The position numbers and the translations under genes were made by a program. A stretch of 40,291 nt of DNA from Clostridia bacterium (lineage in GTDB: Bacteria; Bacillota; Clostridia; Lachnospirales; JAOARL01): NCBI GenBank assembly GCA_025210555.1, contig JAOARL010000035.1, forward strand, positions 1 to 40,291. The letters run 5' to 3'. Under the pieces are notes generated by a model. That model searched no databases. It saw only the letters and a program-made list of their open reading frames with translations, and had not been told where the DNA came from. Shown piece after piece: positions 16,204 through 24,129 of the stretch (position 1 is its first letter; every line of letters begins with the position of its first letter).

Positions 16204-16992
16204 ATGGAATTTCACAAATATACAGCGCTAGGTAATGATTATATTGTTATAGATCCAAATAAAGAATCTATTTTCTTAACCGAGGAACGTATTAAAAGAT
16301 TATGTGACAGAAACTTTGGAATAGGAGCAGACGGTATTCTTTATGGTCCTATATTTGAAGGAAACAAAGTTAGGCTAAAGATATATAATTCTGACGGTAC
16401 AGAAGCTGAGATGTGTGGAAATGGATTTAGAATGTTTGCAAGATACTTACATGATCAAAATTTAACATATGATGATAGTATAGAACTTATTACTAAAGGT
16501 GGAATTATAAAAATAGATAGGGTAAGTAGAGATAGATACTCAGTTAATTTAGGTAAATATAAGATAATTGATGAACATAAAGAATTTGTTATAGGTAATG
16601 AGAAACTGGTAGGTGTTAGCATAGAGTTAGGGAACCCACATTGTGTTTTAGTAATGGATAGAATAAGTAGAGATATGGCATTTAAATTTGGAAAATACAT
16701 AGAAAATTATCCAGATTTCAAGCATAAAACAAATGTTCAATTTGCTCAAATATTAGATGAAAACAATATAGCAATTGAAATTTGGGAAAGAGGTTCAGGA
16801 TACACATTGGCATCAGGTACTAGCTCAGCTGCAGCTGCGGCTGTATTATATGAGTTAAAGGCAACTAATAAAAATGTAACAGTGCATATGCCAGGCGGAA
16901 ATATAGTTACAGAAATAAAAGATGGTGAAATTATAATAGAAGGTGGTGTTAGTTTTTTATTTTCGGGTAAGTTTAACAAGGGCGAATTATAA
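16204..16992 (+). CDS. dapF: Diaminopimelate epimerase-like protein with one catalytic Cys replaced
   Basis: DapF interconverts LL- and meso-diaminopimelate using two cysteines as acid and base. The 262-aa protein has the N-terminal FHKYTALGNDYIVID, RNFGIGADGI, and the first catalytic motif NSDGTEAEMCGNG (Cys71). It also has GNPHCV and the second half-site ERGSGYTLASGTSS. There the normal ACGTG reads A-S-G-T, so the second catalytic Cys is Ser204 (codon 16813-16815). The rest of the two-domain fold looks intact. Known Cys-to-Ser mutants of this family are strongly impaired, so the true activity or substrate is open. Synteny (trmB upstream, lysA nearby) still favours a DAP role. Confidence 0.85.
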   Translation: MEFHKYTALGNDYIVIDPNKESIFLTEERIKRLCDRNFGIGADGILYGPIFEGNKVRLKIYNSDGTEAEMCGNGFRMFARYLHDQNLTYDDSIELITKGGIIKIDRVSRDRYSVNLGKYKIIDEHKEFVIGNEKLVGVSIELGNPHCVLVMDRISRDMAFKFGKYIENYPDFKHKTNVQFAQILDENNIAIEIWERGSGYTLASGTSSAAAAAVLYELKATNKNVTVHMPGGNIVTEIKDGEIIIEGGVSFLFSGKFNKGEL

Positions 16993-17010
16993 AATATAAG
17001 GAGTTAAGTT

Positions 17011-17367
17011 ATGCCAGTAAATGAGATAGCAAAAAAGTTTGCATGCAACTGGGGAGAAGACTTAAGGGCGCTAGAAGAAGAATATGAAAGACTAAGAGAA
17101 GAAGCTTTGACTGGAAAAGGAAAGTATGATTCAAATTTTATTTTAAATAGAGAAGAAAGAATAAAAGAAAATGTGTCACTTGGAACTATGATAATGAAAA
17201 AATTCAAAGTAGATTTATTTGAAAATGTAGATACAGAATTCGTAGTAGGAGCAATTGAAGATGACTGCATAAAACATTGCGAAACAAGTAAAGAGAGTTC
17301 ATCGTTTCATAATGTTGAAATTTTAAATAACATAATTGGATTAATAGATACAAATTTTGAAAAATAG
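17011..17367 (+). CDS. Hypothetical small acidic protein
   Basis: No family recognised. The 118-aa soluble protein has a helical N-terminal half (EDLRALEEEYERLREEAL) that may form a short coiled coil, a basic turn, and a C-terminal half containing DDCIKHCET. AAGGAG lies before ATG 17011 and the gene starts 18 bp after dapF, so it is probably the last gene of the trmB-dapF operon. A terminator follows the stop codon. Confidence 0.65.
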   Translation: MPVNEIAKKFACNWGEDLRALEEEYERLREEALTGKGKYDSNFILNREERIKENVSLGTMIMKKFKVDLFENVDTEFVVGAIEDDCIKHCETSKESSSFHNVEILNNIIGLIDTNFEK

Positions 17368-17390
17368 CTTAGATTTTAAGCTGTTTTTTT
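17362..17390 (+). terminator. Intrinsic terminator
   Basis: AGCTTA (17366-17371) pairs with TAAGCT (17377-17382), extended by A-U pairs, with seven T after the stem. TATAAT at 17392-17397 right behind it may be the -10 for the adenosine deaminase gene. Confidence 0.75.
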
Positions 17391-17421
17391 GTATAATAAA
17401 TATATATAAGGGGGATTTGTC

Positions 17422-18384
17422 ATGAATATAGAAAATATGCCTAAAATTGAACTTCATTGTCATTTAGATGGTAGTGTTAGAAAAGAAACTATAAAAGAAA
17501 TACTTGGATTTGAAGGAGATATAACGGATAAAGTAATAGCTAAGGAAAAATGCGAGTCACTTAAAGAGTATTTAACAATGTTTGATTTACCACTTAAGTG
17601 TATGCAGACAAAAGAAAATATTGTAAGAATTACTTTTGAGCTTTTTGAAGATATGGCAAATGAAAATGTTAAGTATGCAGAGGTTAGATTTGCACCAAGG
17701 CTTCATATGGAAGAAGGACTTGATTACCAAGATATCATTGAAAGTGTTATAGAAGGTATAAAAAAGGCTGAAAAAAAATATGATATAAAAGGTAATATTA
17801 TAATTATTGCGATGAGACATGAAGATGTTGAGAAAAGTATTGAAGTAGTAGAAAATAGCAAAATATACTTGGGAACAAAGGTTATAGCTTTTGATTTAGC
17901 TGGTAATGAGGCTGATTTCCCGCCATATATACATGAAAAAGCAATAAATTTAGCAAAAGGGTATGGGTACAGAATAACTCTTCATGCAGGGGAAGCAGGG
18001 GATAAGCATAATATATTGGATGCTATAGAATTAGGAGCAGAAAGAATCGGACATGGGATAGCTGCAAAGGATGATTATCATTTAAGGGACTTAATAAAGC
18101 ACCATAATATTAGTTTAGAAGTTTGCCCAACTAGTAATTATCAAACAAAAGCAGTAGATAAATATGAACATCACCCTATAAAAATGTTTTTAAATGAAGG
18201 TATTAGGGTTACGGTAAATACTGATAACAGAACTGTATCAGATATAAATTTAACAAGGGAATATAAAAAATTAGTAGAAAAATTAAGTATGACAGACGAT
18301 GAATTATATGAACTTTATTTAAATAGTGTAGAAGCTAGTTTTTGTGATGAAAAAACTAAAAAAGAACTATTAAGGAAGTGGTAA
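17422..18384 (+). CDS. add: Adenosine deaminase
   Basis: Zinc TIM-barrel hydrolase converting adenosine and deoxyadenosine to (deoxy)inosine for purine salvage. The 320-aa protein has the metal motif ELHCHLDGS (H12, H14), FAPRLH, the catalytic HAGEAGD (H at about 188), RIGHGI, VCPTSNYQT and VNTDNRTVS. In the last motif the zinc Asp is kept and the next residue is Asn instead of the second Asp of the animal enzyme, a variant familiar in bacterial sequences. GGGGGA precedes the ATG. The patatin gene follows after one base, so the two share a transcript. Confidence 0.94.
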   Translation: MNIENMPKIELHCHLDGSVRKETIKEILGFEGDITDKVIAKEKCESLKEYLTMFDLPLKCMQTKENIVRITFELFEDMANENVKYAEVRFAPRLHMEEGLDYQDIIESVIEGIKKAEKKYDIKGNIIIIAMRHEDVEKSIEVVENSKIYLGTKVIAFDLAGNEADFPPYIHEKAINLAKGYGYRITLHAGEAGDKHNILDAIELGAERIGHGIAAKDDYHLRDLIKHHNISLEVCPTSNYQTKAVDKYEHHPIKMFLNEGIRVTVNTDNRTVSDINLTREYKKLVEKLSMTDDELYELYLNSVEASFCDEKTKKELLRKW

Positions 18385-18385
18385 T

Positions 18386-19576
18386 ATGTATGGTTTAGTA
18401 TTAGGCGGAGGAGGCTCAAGAGGAGCATATGGTGCAGGAGCATATGAAGCTCTAAGGGACTTAGAGATAACTATTAGTGCAGTTACAGGAACTTCAATAG
18501 GTGCTATTAATGGTGCAATGATAGCGCAGGGTGAATTTGAAAAGATGAAGGAAATGTGGCATACAACAGATACATCAGCATTTATAGATGTTGAAAAAGA
18601 TTATCTTAAGCAAGTAGAAGATGGCGATATAACATTAGAAAATATTAGCTATTTTATTAATAAAGGGATAGAAATAGTTAAAAATAAAGGTGTTAGTACA
18701 GCTAAAATGATGAAGCTTTTAGATGATATGATTGATGAGGATAAACTTAGAAATAGTAAGATTAATTATGGTGTAGTAACAGTTGCAGTTGATAAGTTAG
18801 ATCCAGTTGAAATTTCAATTGATAGGATGCCTAAAGGAACAGTGAAAAAATATATAATGGCAAGTGCATCTTTGCCAGGATTTAAGTCTCCAGCTATAAA
18901 TGGAGTAAAACATGTAGATGGTGGAGTGTATGATAATTTACCAATAAATTTAATGCGGAACATGGGATATAATAAAGTTATAGCAGTTAACTTAGGACCA
19001 ATGTATAGGAAAAGAAGTATGAAAGGTGTAATACTTATTAGTCCAAGAGAAGATCTAGGTGGTATACTAGATTTTAATCCTAAAAGAAGCGCATACAGAT
19101 ATGAATTAGGTTATTATGATACATTAAGAGTATTTAAAAATTTAAAAGGTCAAGAATATTATATAAAGAGTAATTTAGATAAAAAGTACTATAGAAGATT
19201 ACTGCTTGATATATCAGATAGTTCACTTAAGAAAATCTGTAAAATTCATAATGTTAAAGATATACCTTGCGAAAGAGCACTATATGAAGTACTTATACCT
19301 AGAACTATTGAAATTTTAAATTTAGATAGAGATTCTTCATATGAAACAGTAATACTTGCTATATATGAAGAAATAGCAAAATATTTGAAAATAGACAAGT
19401 TTAAAGTATATGATGCATTAGAGTTTATGGAATTAGTAAAAGAAAAGTATGCAAAGGTTAAGAAAACAAGAAAAGAAAGTATATTTGATTTTATGAAGAG
19501 AAAAGGTTTTATAATGAAACATTTTAAAGATGAAATTTTACAAGAAATTATGGATATTTTGATTGAAGATAAATAA
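18386..19576 (+). CDS. Patatin-like phospholipase
   Basis: Cytoplasmic serine lipase fold, RssA-like. The oxyanion loop GGGGSRGAYGAG is at 7-18, the nucleophile elbow GTSIG has Ser37, and the second dyad residue is in DGGVYDNLP (Asp178). These give the full Ser-Asp catalytic dyad. About 200 further residues form a helical, basic C-terminal region without recognised motif, so at 396 aa it is longer than minimal patatins (about 300). No signal peptide is visible. The substrate is unknown; acyl hydrolysis of membrane lipids is the family expectation. It is coupled to add by a 1-bp gap. Confidence 0.92.
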   Translation: MYGLVLGGGGSRGAYGAGAYEALRDLEITISAVTGTSIGAINGAMIAQGEFEKMKEMWHTTDTSAFIDVEKDYLKQVEDGDITLENISYFINKGIEIVKNKGVSTAKMMKLLDDMIDEDKLRNSKINYGVVTVAVDKLDPVEISIDRMPKGTVKKYIMASASLPGFKSPAINGVKHVDGGVYDNLPINLMRNMGYNKVIAVNLGPMYRKRSMKGVILISPREDLGGILDFNPKRSAYRYELGYYDTLRVFKNLKGQEYYIKSNLDKKYYRRLLLDISDSSLKKICKIHNVKDIPCERALYEVLIPRTIEILNLDRDSSYETVILAIYEEIAKYLKIDKFKVYDALEFMELVKEKYAKVKKTRKESIFDFMKRKGFIMKHFKDEILQEIMDILIEDK

Positions 19577-19620
19577 AAATAGGAGTACAATTAATATATA
19601 AAAGACTAGGGGCTGGTAAT

Positions 19621-19899
19621 ATGTTTTTGTTACTTGATTATGAGGTTAGCATAAAAGGAAGAACAGCAAATGTTAAAAGTTTGACTGAAAATTATACATT
19701 TGCAACAAAAGAAGAAATACATAGACCGATAGTAAAGGTTAGGGGTACAGAAAGTATTATGGAAGATAAAAGTGAGGGTGTAAAAAATATTTTCTTTAGG
19801 CCTATCAACGATACTTTTGGTATGCAGGAACCTTACGCCACTAATGTTTTAAAGGGGAATATTGGAATGAGTTTAGATTTAAGTATACTAGAATTATAA
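19621..19899 (+). CDS. Hypothetical small protein
   Basis: No family recognised. The 92-aa protein looks mainly beta, with no membrane segment apart from a mildly hydrophobic start (MFLLLDYEV). A strong GGGGCTGG-type ribosome binding site precedes ATG 19621. It is followed by another small unknown gene with 18 bp between them, so the two form a pair after the patatin gene. Confidence 0.55.
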   Translation: MFLLLDYEVSIKGRTANVKSLTENYTFATKEEIHRPIVKVRGTESIMEDKSEGVKNIFFRPINDTFGMQEPYATNVLKGNIGMSLDLSILEL

Positions 19900-19917
19900 A
19901 AAGTAGGAGTGGATAAT

Positions 19918-20385
19918 ATGTTAAAAAGGTTACAACCTGTATGTCAGAAAGCAAATAATCTATTTGGATTAAGAGGAAGCGATGATTTACCTAGAAGCGT
20001 AGAGTGTAATAAAGAGAAGTGTGATGAAGGAAGAGTTTGCTTTGAAGAATTTCAAAGAATTGGATATATGGAGCAAAATAATTCATTAAGTATAGGTCTT
20101 AAATATATGACAAACTTTGAAGAAGGTACACCTATAAGTGAATATGTAGAAAAAGCAGAAGCTATATCAGCTGATAACTATAGTTGTTTAGCAGAAGAAA
20201 ATCCTAATATGTTGCCAGTTCTTTTAGAAGTTGGGTTTGCAGTTGAAAATTCAGTGGAAAATGGACTCAAACCAGAAGAAGCTGCTATTGGAAAAATATT
20301 ATCACTTGTTAGTAATTATGAAGCTGATAATATACATACTCCAGAATTTGGAAAAGCTCTAGTAGAAAGTTATATGAACTTGTAA
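19918..20385 (+). CDS. Hypothetical Cys-containing protein
   Basis: No family recognised. The 155-aa acidic protein has a cysteine cluster near the N-terminus (C9, then ECNKEKCDEGRVCF with C-x4-C-x5-C) that could bind metal or an Fe-S centre. A helical C-terminal half follows. A GTG at 19909 is in frame but lies in the AGGAG ribosome binding site (19905-19909); ATG 19918 has correct spacing. It ends before a strong terminator and is probably co-transcribed with the 92-aa gene. Confidence 0.6.
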   Translation: MLKRLQPVCQKANNLFGLRGSDDLPRSVECNKEKCDEGRVCFEEFQRIGYMEQNNSLSIGLKYMTNFEEGTPISEYVEKAEAISADNYSCLAEENPNMLPVLLEVGFAVENSVENGLKPEEAAIGKILSLVSNYEADNIHTPEFGKALVESYMNL

Positions 20386-20420
20386 AAATAAGCAAAAGCA
20401 TATATAATATCATAAGAAAT

Positions 20421-20445
20421 AAAAGAACCGAGAGGTTCTTTTTTA
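20421..20445 (+). terminator. Intrinsic terminator
   Basis: AAAAGAACC (20421-20429) pairs with GGTTCTTTT (20434-20442) around a GAGA tetraloop and is followed by T. It sits 14 bp before the rlmCD start codon, just ahead of its GGAGG site. Confidence 0.85.
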
Positions 20446-20458
20446 ATGGAGGATAGTA

Positions 20459-21805
20459 ATGAAAAAAGGACAAGAAATAGAACTTAAAATTGAAGGTGTA
20501 GATTTTCCAAATAAAGGTTATGGATTTATTGAAGAAGAAAGAGTTGTTATAAAGCATACTATACCTGGTCAAGTAGTTAAGGGAGTTATTAATAAAAAAA
20601 GAAAAAATAAATTAGAGGCAAGACATTTAGGAGTAATTGAAAAAGCTCCAAATGAAGTAGAATATAAATGTAAGTATTTTACTATGTGCGGTGGATGTAA
20701 TTACCAAAACTTAGAATATAAAGAGCAGTTAGAACTCAAAATGAGTCAAGTGAAGAAACTTGTTGATACTGCAGGAATTAATTATGGTAGTTTTGATCAA
20801 ATAGAAAGCTCGCCAATAGAAAATGAATATAGAAATAAGATGGAGTTTTCATTTGGAGATGCATTTAAAGATGGACCACTAGAGCTTGGAATGCATAAAA
20901 GAGGAAGTTTTCATGATATTGTAAATATAGTAGGGTGTAATATTGTTTCTAATGAGTTTTCGATTATACTTGATGAAACGCTTAATTACTGTAAAGAGAA
21001 TGAATTAGAATACTATAAGAAAAGAACGCATGAAGGATATTTAAGACATTTAGTTGTAAGAAAGTCATTTAGAGATAATAACTATCTTGTAAGTATAGTT
21101 ACTTCTTCTCAAACCAATCATGACTTTACAAAACTTGCAAATATATTAAAGGATAAAATAAATGTAGCTGGATTTATACATATAATAAATGATGGGTTAG
21201 CAGATGTTGTTAAAGCTGATGAGATGAATGTTATATATGGTCAGGATCATATAATGGAAAGACTTTTTGATTTAGATTTTAAGATTTCACAATTTTCTTT
21301 TTTCCAAACTAATACTAAGGGTGCAGAAAAACTTTATTCAGTAGTTAGAGAGTTCGCAGGAGAGCATGCAGATAGAACTATATTTGATCTTTACTGTGGT
21401 ACTGGAACAATTGCTCAAGTTTTATCACATAATGCTAAAAAAGTTTATGGAATAGAGTTAGTAGCAGAAGCTGTAGAAGCAGCAAAAGAAAATGCTAAAC
21501 TTAACAATATAAATAACTGTGAATTTATAGCAGGAGATGTTTATGAAAAGGTGCATGAGTTATCAGAAGAACCAGATTTAATAATACTTGATCCACCTAG
21601 AGATGGTATACATCCTAAAGCAATAGGAAAGATTATAGATTTTAATGCAAAAGAAATGGTGTATGTATCATGTAAACCATCATCTCTTGCTAGAGATCTT
21701 AAGATATTTGAAGAAGCAGGATATACAGTAGAAAAAATTAAATGTGTTGATATGTTTCCACAAACGGTGCATGTGGAAACTGTAGCAAAATTAATTAAAA
21801 AATAA
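20459..21805 (+). CDS. rlmCD: 23S rRNA (uracil-5-)-methyltransferase, RlmCD/RumA type
   Basis: SAM-dependent m5U methylation of 23S rRNA. The 448-aa protein starts with a TRAM RNA-binding domain (KGQEIELKIEGVDFPNKGYGF). The 4Fe-4S cluster cysteines follow in YKCKYFTMCGGCNYQ with a fourth in VGCN. The methyltransferase domain has FFQTN, DLYCGTGTIAQ, LDPPRDG and the catalytic Cys in VSCKPSSLARD. All motifs and the length are canonical for the TrmA/RumA family. In Firmicutes one such protein often modifies both U747 and U1939. The exact rRNA site is inferred from the family. Confidence 0.93.
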   Translation: MKKGQEIELKIEGVDFPNKGYGFIEEERVVIKHTIPGQVVKGVINKKRKNKLEARHLGVIEKAPNEVEYKCKYFTMCGGCNYQNLEYKEQLELKMSQVKKLVDTAGINYGSFDQIESSPIENEYRNKMEFSFGDAFKDGPLELGMHKRGSFHDIVNIVGCNIVSNEFSIILDETLNYCKENELEYYKKRTHEGYLRHLVVRKSFRDNNYLVSIVTSSQTNHDFTKLANILKDKINVAGFIHIINDGLADVVKADEMNVIYGQDHIMERLFDLDFKISQFSFFQTNTKGAEKLYSVVREFAGEHADRTIFDLYCGTGTIAQVLSHNAKKVYGIELVAEAVEAAKENAKLNNINNCEFIAGDVYEKVHELSEEPDLIILDPPRDGIHPKAIGKIIDFNAKEMVYVSCKPSSLARDLKIFEEAGYTVEKIKCVDMFPQTVHVETVAKLIKK

Positions 21806-21809
21806 ATAT

Positions 21810-21846
21810 AAGCTAAGTCCAATAAATATAAGGACTTAGCTTTTGG
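21810..21846 (+). terminator. Intrinsic terminator after rlmCD
   Basis: AAGCTAAGTCC (21810-21820) pairs perfectly with GGACTTAGCTT (21832-21842). The T-run is short (four T). Confidence 0.75.
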
Positions 21847-21879
21847 AGTGTGAAAATATAAAATAAAAATATAGATATT

Positions 21880-21921
21880 TTGACAGCGGATTGACAGCCT
21901 AAATTTATAATATGTTATGAT
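21880..21921 (+). promoter_or_regulatory. Possible promoter with duplicated TTGACAGC in the 21.85-22.3 kb intergenic region
   Basis: TTGACAGC occurs twice 11 bp apart (21880 and 21891), with TATAAT at 21906-21911 and TATGAT at 21916-21921. The second -35 and TATGAT are 19 bp apart. The 512-bp gap between rlmCD and the nucleotidase otherwise holds only the rlmCD terminator and one 25-codon ORF. Confidence 0.35.
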
Positions 21922-22069
21922 GCTGAGTAATAAGAAATAAGATTAACTGATAAGTATGCACCAGATTTTTCACACTATTTTTTGAAATATATTTTGGGAT
22001 AATTAGAAATATGATAATATAGATTTAACTAGAATAAGGACATAGCTAATAACTTTAGGAGGTAATATT

Positions 22070-22147
22070 TTGAATAAAGTTAAATTTATTTGGAGTAACA
22101 GAACATCTGTATATTTAAATTTGACATTATTTTATGTTTTAAAGTAA
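22070..22147 (+). CDS. Possible 25-aa leader peptide or gene remnant
   Basis: AGGAGG (22057-22062) stands 7 bp before a TTG that opens 25 codons, beginning MNKVKFIWSN and ending LTLFYVLK with TAA at 22145-22147. The perfect ribosome binding site is the main support. The peptide is hydrophobic at its end, as if the start of a longer membrane protein had been truncated. It could be a small membrane peptide, a leader or a relic; nothing identifies it. Confidence 0.3.
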   Translation: MNKVKFIWSNRTSVYLNLTLFYVLK

Positions 22148-22317
22148 ACAAACAAGAATAAAGTTTAAGGGTTAATTCATAGATGATATAAAACTGTTAA
22201 GTTAAATGGATTTCAAAAAAATACTATAGCTTTAACATTAAATATTAAGACTAATATGAGAATTTTTTAATTGTTGGATATACTTTCAAATTAATAGCTA
22301 AAAAAATAGGTGAGAAT

Positions 22318-22899
22318 ATGAGAATAGGAATAGATATTGATAATACTATAACAGATACATATAAAACATTTTTAGAGTATTGTTATATATATGATAATAC
22401 TTTAAGAGGTAATGGGATTATAAATGATCATCAACATAATGTTCAATACAAATTTGATTGGACTAATGATGAAATGAAAAATTTCAATGATAAATGCGTG
22501 GATGAAATTAATATAAATGCTAAAATTTTTAGAGATGCTAAAGAAGTTATAAACAGATTATATGATGAGGGGCATGAAATTTATTTTATTACCGCTAGAA
22601 ATAAAAAAATTTCTCCAAAAGCCGAAAAGATAACTTTTAACTGGTTGAAAGAAAATAATATTAAATTTCATAATCTCATTATAAATGCGGAAGTTAAGTT
22701 AAGAGAATGTATAGATAATGATATTGATATTATGATAGACGATTCTTATAAAATATATAAGAAGTTAAATGATAATAATATAAGGTGCATATTGCTAGAG
22801 AATGCATTGAATAGAGATATATTAAATAGAGAAAAGGATTTGTTTTTTGAAGATTGGAATGGAATTTATAAATATATAAATATAGTAGAATGTAAATAA
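22318..22899 (+). CDS. 5'(3')-deoxyribonucleotidase-like HAD phosphatase (copy 1)
   Basis: The 193-aa HAD protein resembles the NT5C/YqfW type of nucleotidases. Motif I DIDNTIT (D6, D8, T10), motif II in IYFITARN, a motif III Lys in AEVKLRECI and motif IV IMIDDSYK are all present. The family dephosphorylates (deoxy)nucleoside monophosphates. It is a paralogue of the gene at 37738, sharing MRIGIDID, GHEIYxITAR and the IDDS motif. AGGTGAG precedes the ATG. The stop codon touches the start of a truncated uracil-DNA glycosylase reading. Confidence 0.8.
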   Translation: MRIGIDIDNTITDTYKTFLEYCYIYDNTLRGNGIINDHQHNVQYKFDWTNDEMKNFNDKCVDEININAKIFRDAKEVINRLYDEGHEIYFITARNKKISPKAEKITFNWLKENNIKFHNLIINAEVKLRECIDNDIDIMIDDSYKIYKKLNDNNIRCILLENALNRDILNREKDLFFEDWNGIYKYINIVECK

Positions 22900-23198
22900 A
22901 ATGTAGGATGCCTCATAATGCAGATCCAAAACCAGATAATATTAAAGCTTGTATTAATTATTTATATGAGCAGATAAATATAGTTAATCCCAAAATTATA
23001 ATACCAGTAGGTTTAGTTGCAACAAAGATAATTTTAGATGAAAAGAAAATAAAATTAATAGATGTAGCAGGAAAACAATTTAAGTGGGATGGAAGAATTA
23101 TTATACCATCATATCATCCATCAGCTGCAAGATATAATAAAAATGCAATACAAAGTATTATAGATGCATTTAAGTTAGCTAAAGATATAGTAGAATAA
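22899..23198 (+). pseudogene. 5'-truncated family-4 uracil-DNA glycosylase
   Basis: The 96-aa open reading from ATG 22908 matches only the C-terminal half of type-4 (Fe-S) uracil-DNA glycosylases: NADPKPDNIKAC, YLYEQINIVNPKIIIPVG and the HPSAA motif in IPSYHPSAARYN. Homology continues upstream of the ATG as KCR (22899-22907), giving the family KCRxPxNxxP motif, and then stops. The N-terminal half with the GEAPG active-site motif is absent. No ribosome binding site precedes the ATG, and the joint coincides with the stop codon of the nucleotidase gene. A non-functional deletion remnant is most likely. Confidence 0.75.
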
Positions 23199-23260
23199 TA
23201 TTTTTATAGTTAAAGGATATATATTGGTAAATAGTAAATAAAGTATATGGAGATGTTATT

Positions 23261-23791
23261 ATGGAATATTTAGATGCATTAAATGAGAATGGCGAAAAGA
23301 CAGGTATAGTTATTGAAAAAGACCAGGCTCATAGGGGTGAAGGTGTTTGGCATAGAACGGTACATGTTTTGATAATAAATAGAAAAAATGAAGTTCTATT
23401 GCAAAAAAGAGCTATGTGTAAGACTCTAGATCCCGGATTATGGCATTTGTCAGTTACAGGGTATGTTAATGCAGGTGAAAGTAGTAAAGAAGGAATGATA
23501 AGAGAGATAAAAGAAGAAATAGGGATAGATTTTAATGAAAATGAACTTGAGTTTTTGTTTGATTTAAAAGATGTTGGAACTGCTGCTAAGGATATTGTTA
23601 ACAAAGAATTTGCAAGTGTTTATATTGCGTATAAAGATATAGATATAAAAAACATAACACTTCAAAAAAAAGAGGTTGAAAATGTGAAATGGATACCATT
23701 GCAAAAGTTTAAAATTATTGTTAAAAATAGAAGTAAGGAGCTTGTAAATTGGTATGGTGTTTATGAGATGATAATTGAAAGATTAGCATAA
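23261..23791 (+). CDS. NUDIX hydrolase (IDI/YfcD-like)
   Basis: The 176-aa protein has an intact Nudix box at 67-89 (GYVNAGE ... REIKEEIGI, pattern Gx5Ex7REUxEExGU). The N-terminus MEYLDALNENGEKTG and HRTVHVLIIN place it in the isopentenyl-diphosphate-isomerase-like/YfcD subgroup. True IDI-1 enzymes need additional catalytic Cys and Glu residues that I do not see placed correctly, so a nucleoside-diphosphate pyrophosphohydrolase is more likely. A GGAGATG site precedes the ATG. It stands alone between decayed sequences. Confidence 0.87.
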   Translation: MEYLDALNENGEKTGIVIEKDQAHRGEGVWHRTVHVLIINRKNEVLLQKRAMCKTLDPGLWHLSVTGYVNAGESSKEGMIREIKEEIGIDFNENELEFLFDLKDVGTAAKDIVNKEFASVYIAYKDIDIKNITLQKKEVENVKWIPLQKFKIIVKNRSKELVNWYGVYEMIIERLA

Positions 23792-23849
23792 AAAAGTTAT
23801 TAGATAATTTAATGCATATTTTGTTTAACTTAGATTTAATGATTTTTAT

Positions 23850-23996
23850 TAATTATCAATAGGTGTTGTGCCAATATTACTCCCAACGGTTATATTAAAG
23901 TTTGGAATGATAGATTTAGAAGAAGATTAAATTACAAAAACATTAGATAATATGATTACAAATGCACTACTAAATTTAAAATATAAATAATAATAA
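23850..23996 (+). other. Intergenic stretch with a possible ORF relic
   Basis: In the gap between the NUDIX gene and the ABC exporter, the frame from about 23859 reads GVVPILLPTVILKFGMIDL and stops at 23928-23930. A second reading gives about 20 codons to 23990. There is no start codon or ribosome binding site. The peptide has the look of a membrane-protein fragment but cannot be assigned. Otherwise the gap holds only the terminator at 23997-24046 and the promoter area of the ABC gene. Confidence 0.25.
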
Positions 23997-24046
23997 AAAC
24001 TAAGTCAAGTTGGTATGGACCAGCTAAGAAGACTTAGTTTTTTATT
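23997..24046 (+). terminator. Branched terminator-like hairpin
   Basis: Outer arms AAAACTAAGTC (23997-24007) and GACTTAGTTTT (24031-24041) are perfect and followed by T. Inside them AGTTGGT (24008-24014) pairs with ACCAGCT (24019-24025, one G-U). The whole forms one long two-step hairpin. The outer stem has the same CTAAGTC core as the rlmCD terminator at 21810. Confidence 0.7.
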
Positions 24047-24129
24047 GAAAAGAATATTAAAATATGTGTTTTTTTTGGTGAAACTTATGATAAAATTTAT
24101 ATGATAATAATTAAGTAGTGGAGGAATAT

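Noticed and set aside
18220-18240. Adenosine deaminase with a missing catalytic Asp (NTDN)
   Set aside because: The zinc-binding Asp is present and the Asn variant is common among bacterial adenosine deaminases, so it is not treated as a defect.
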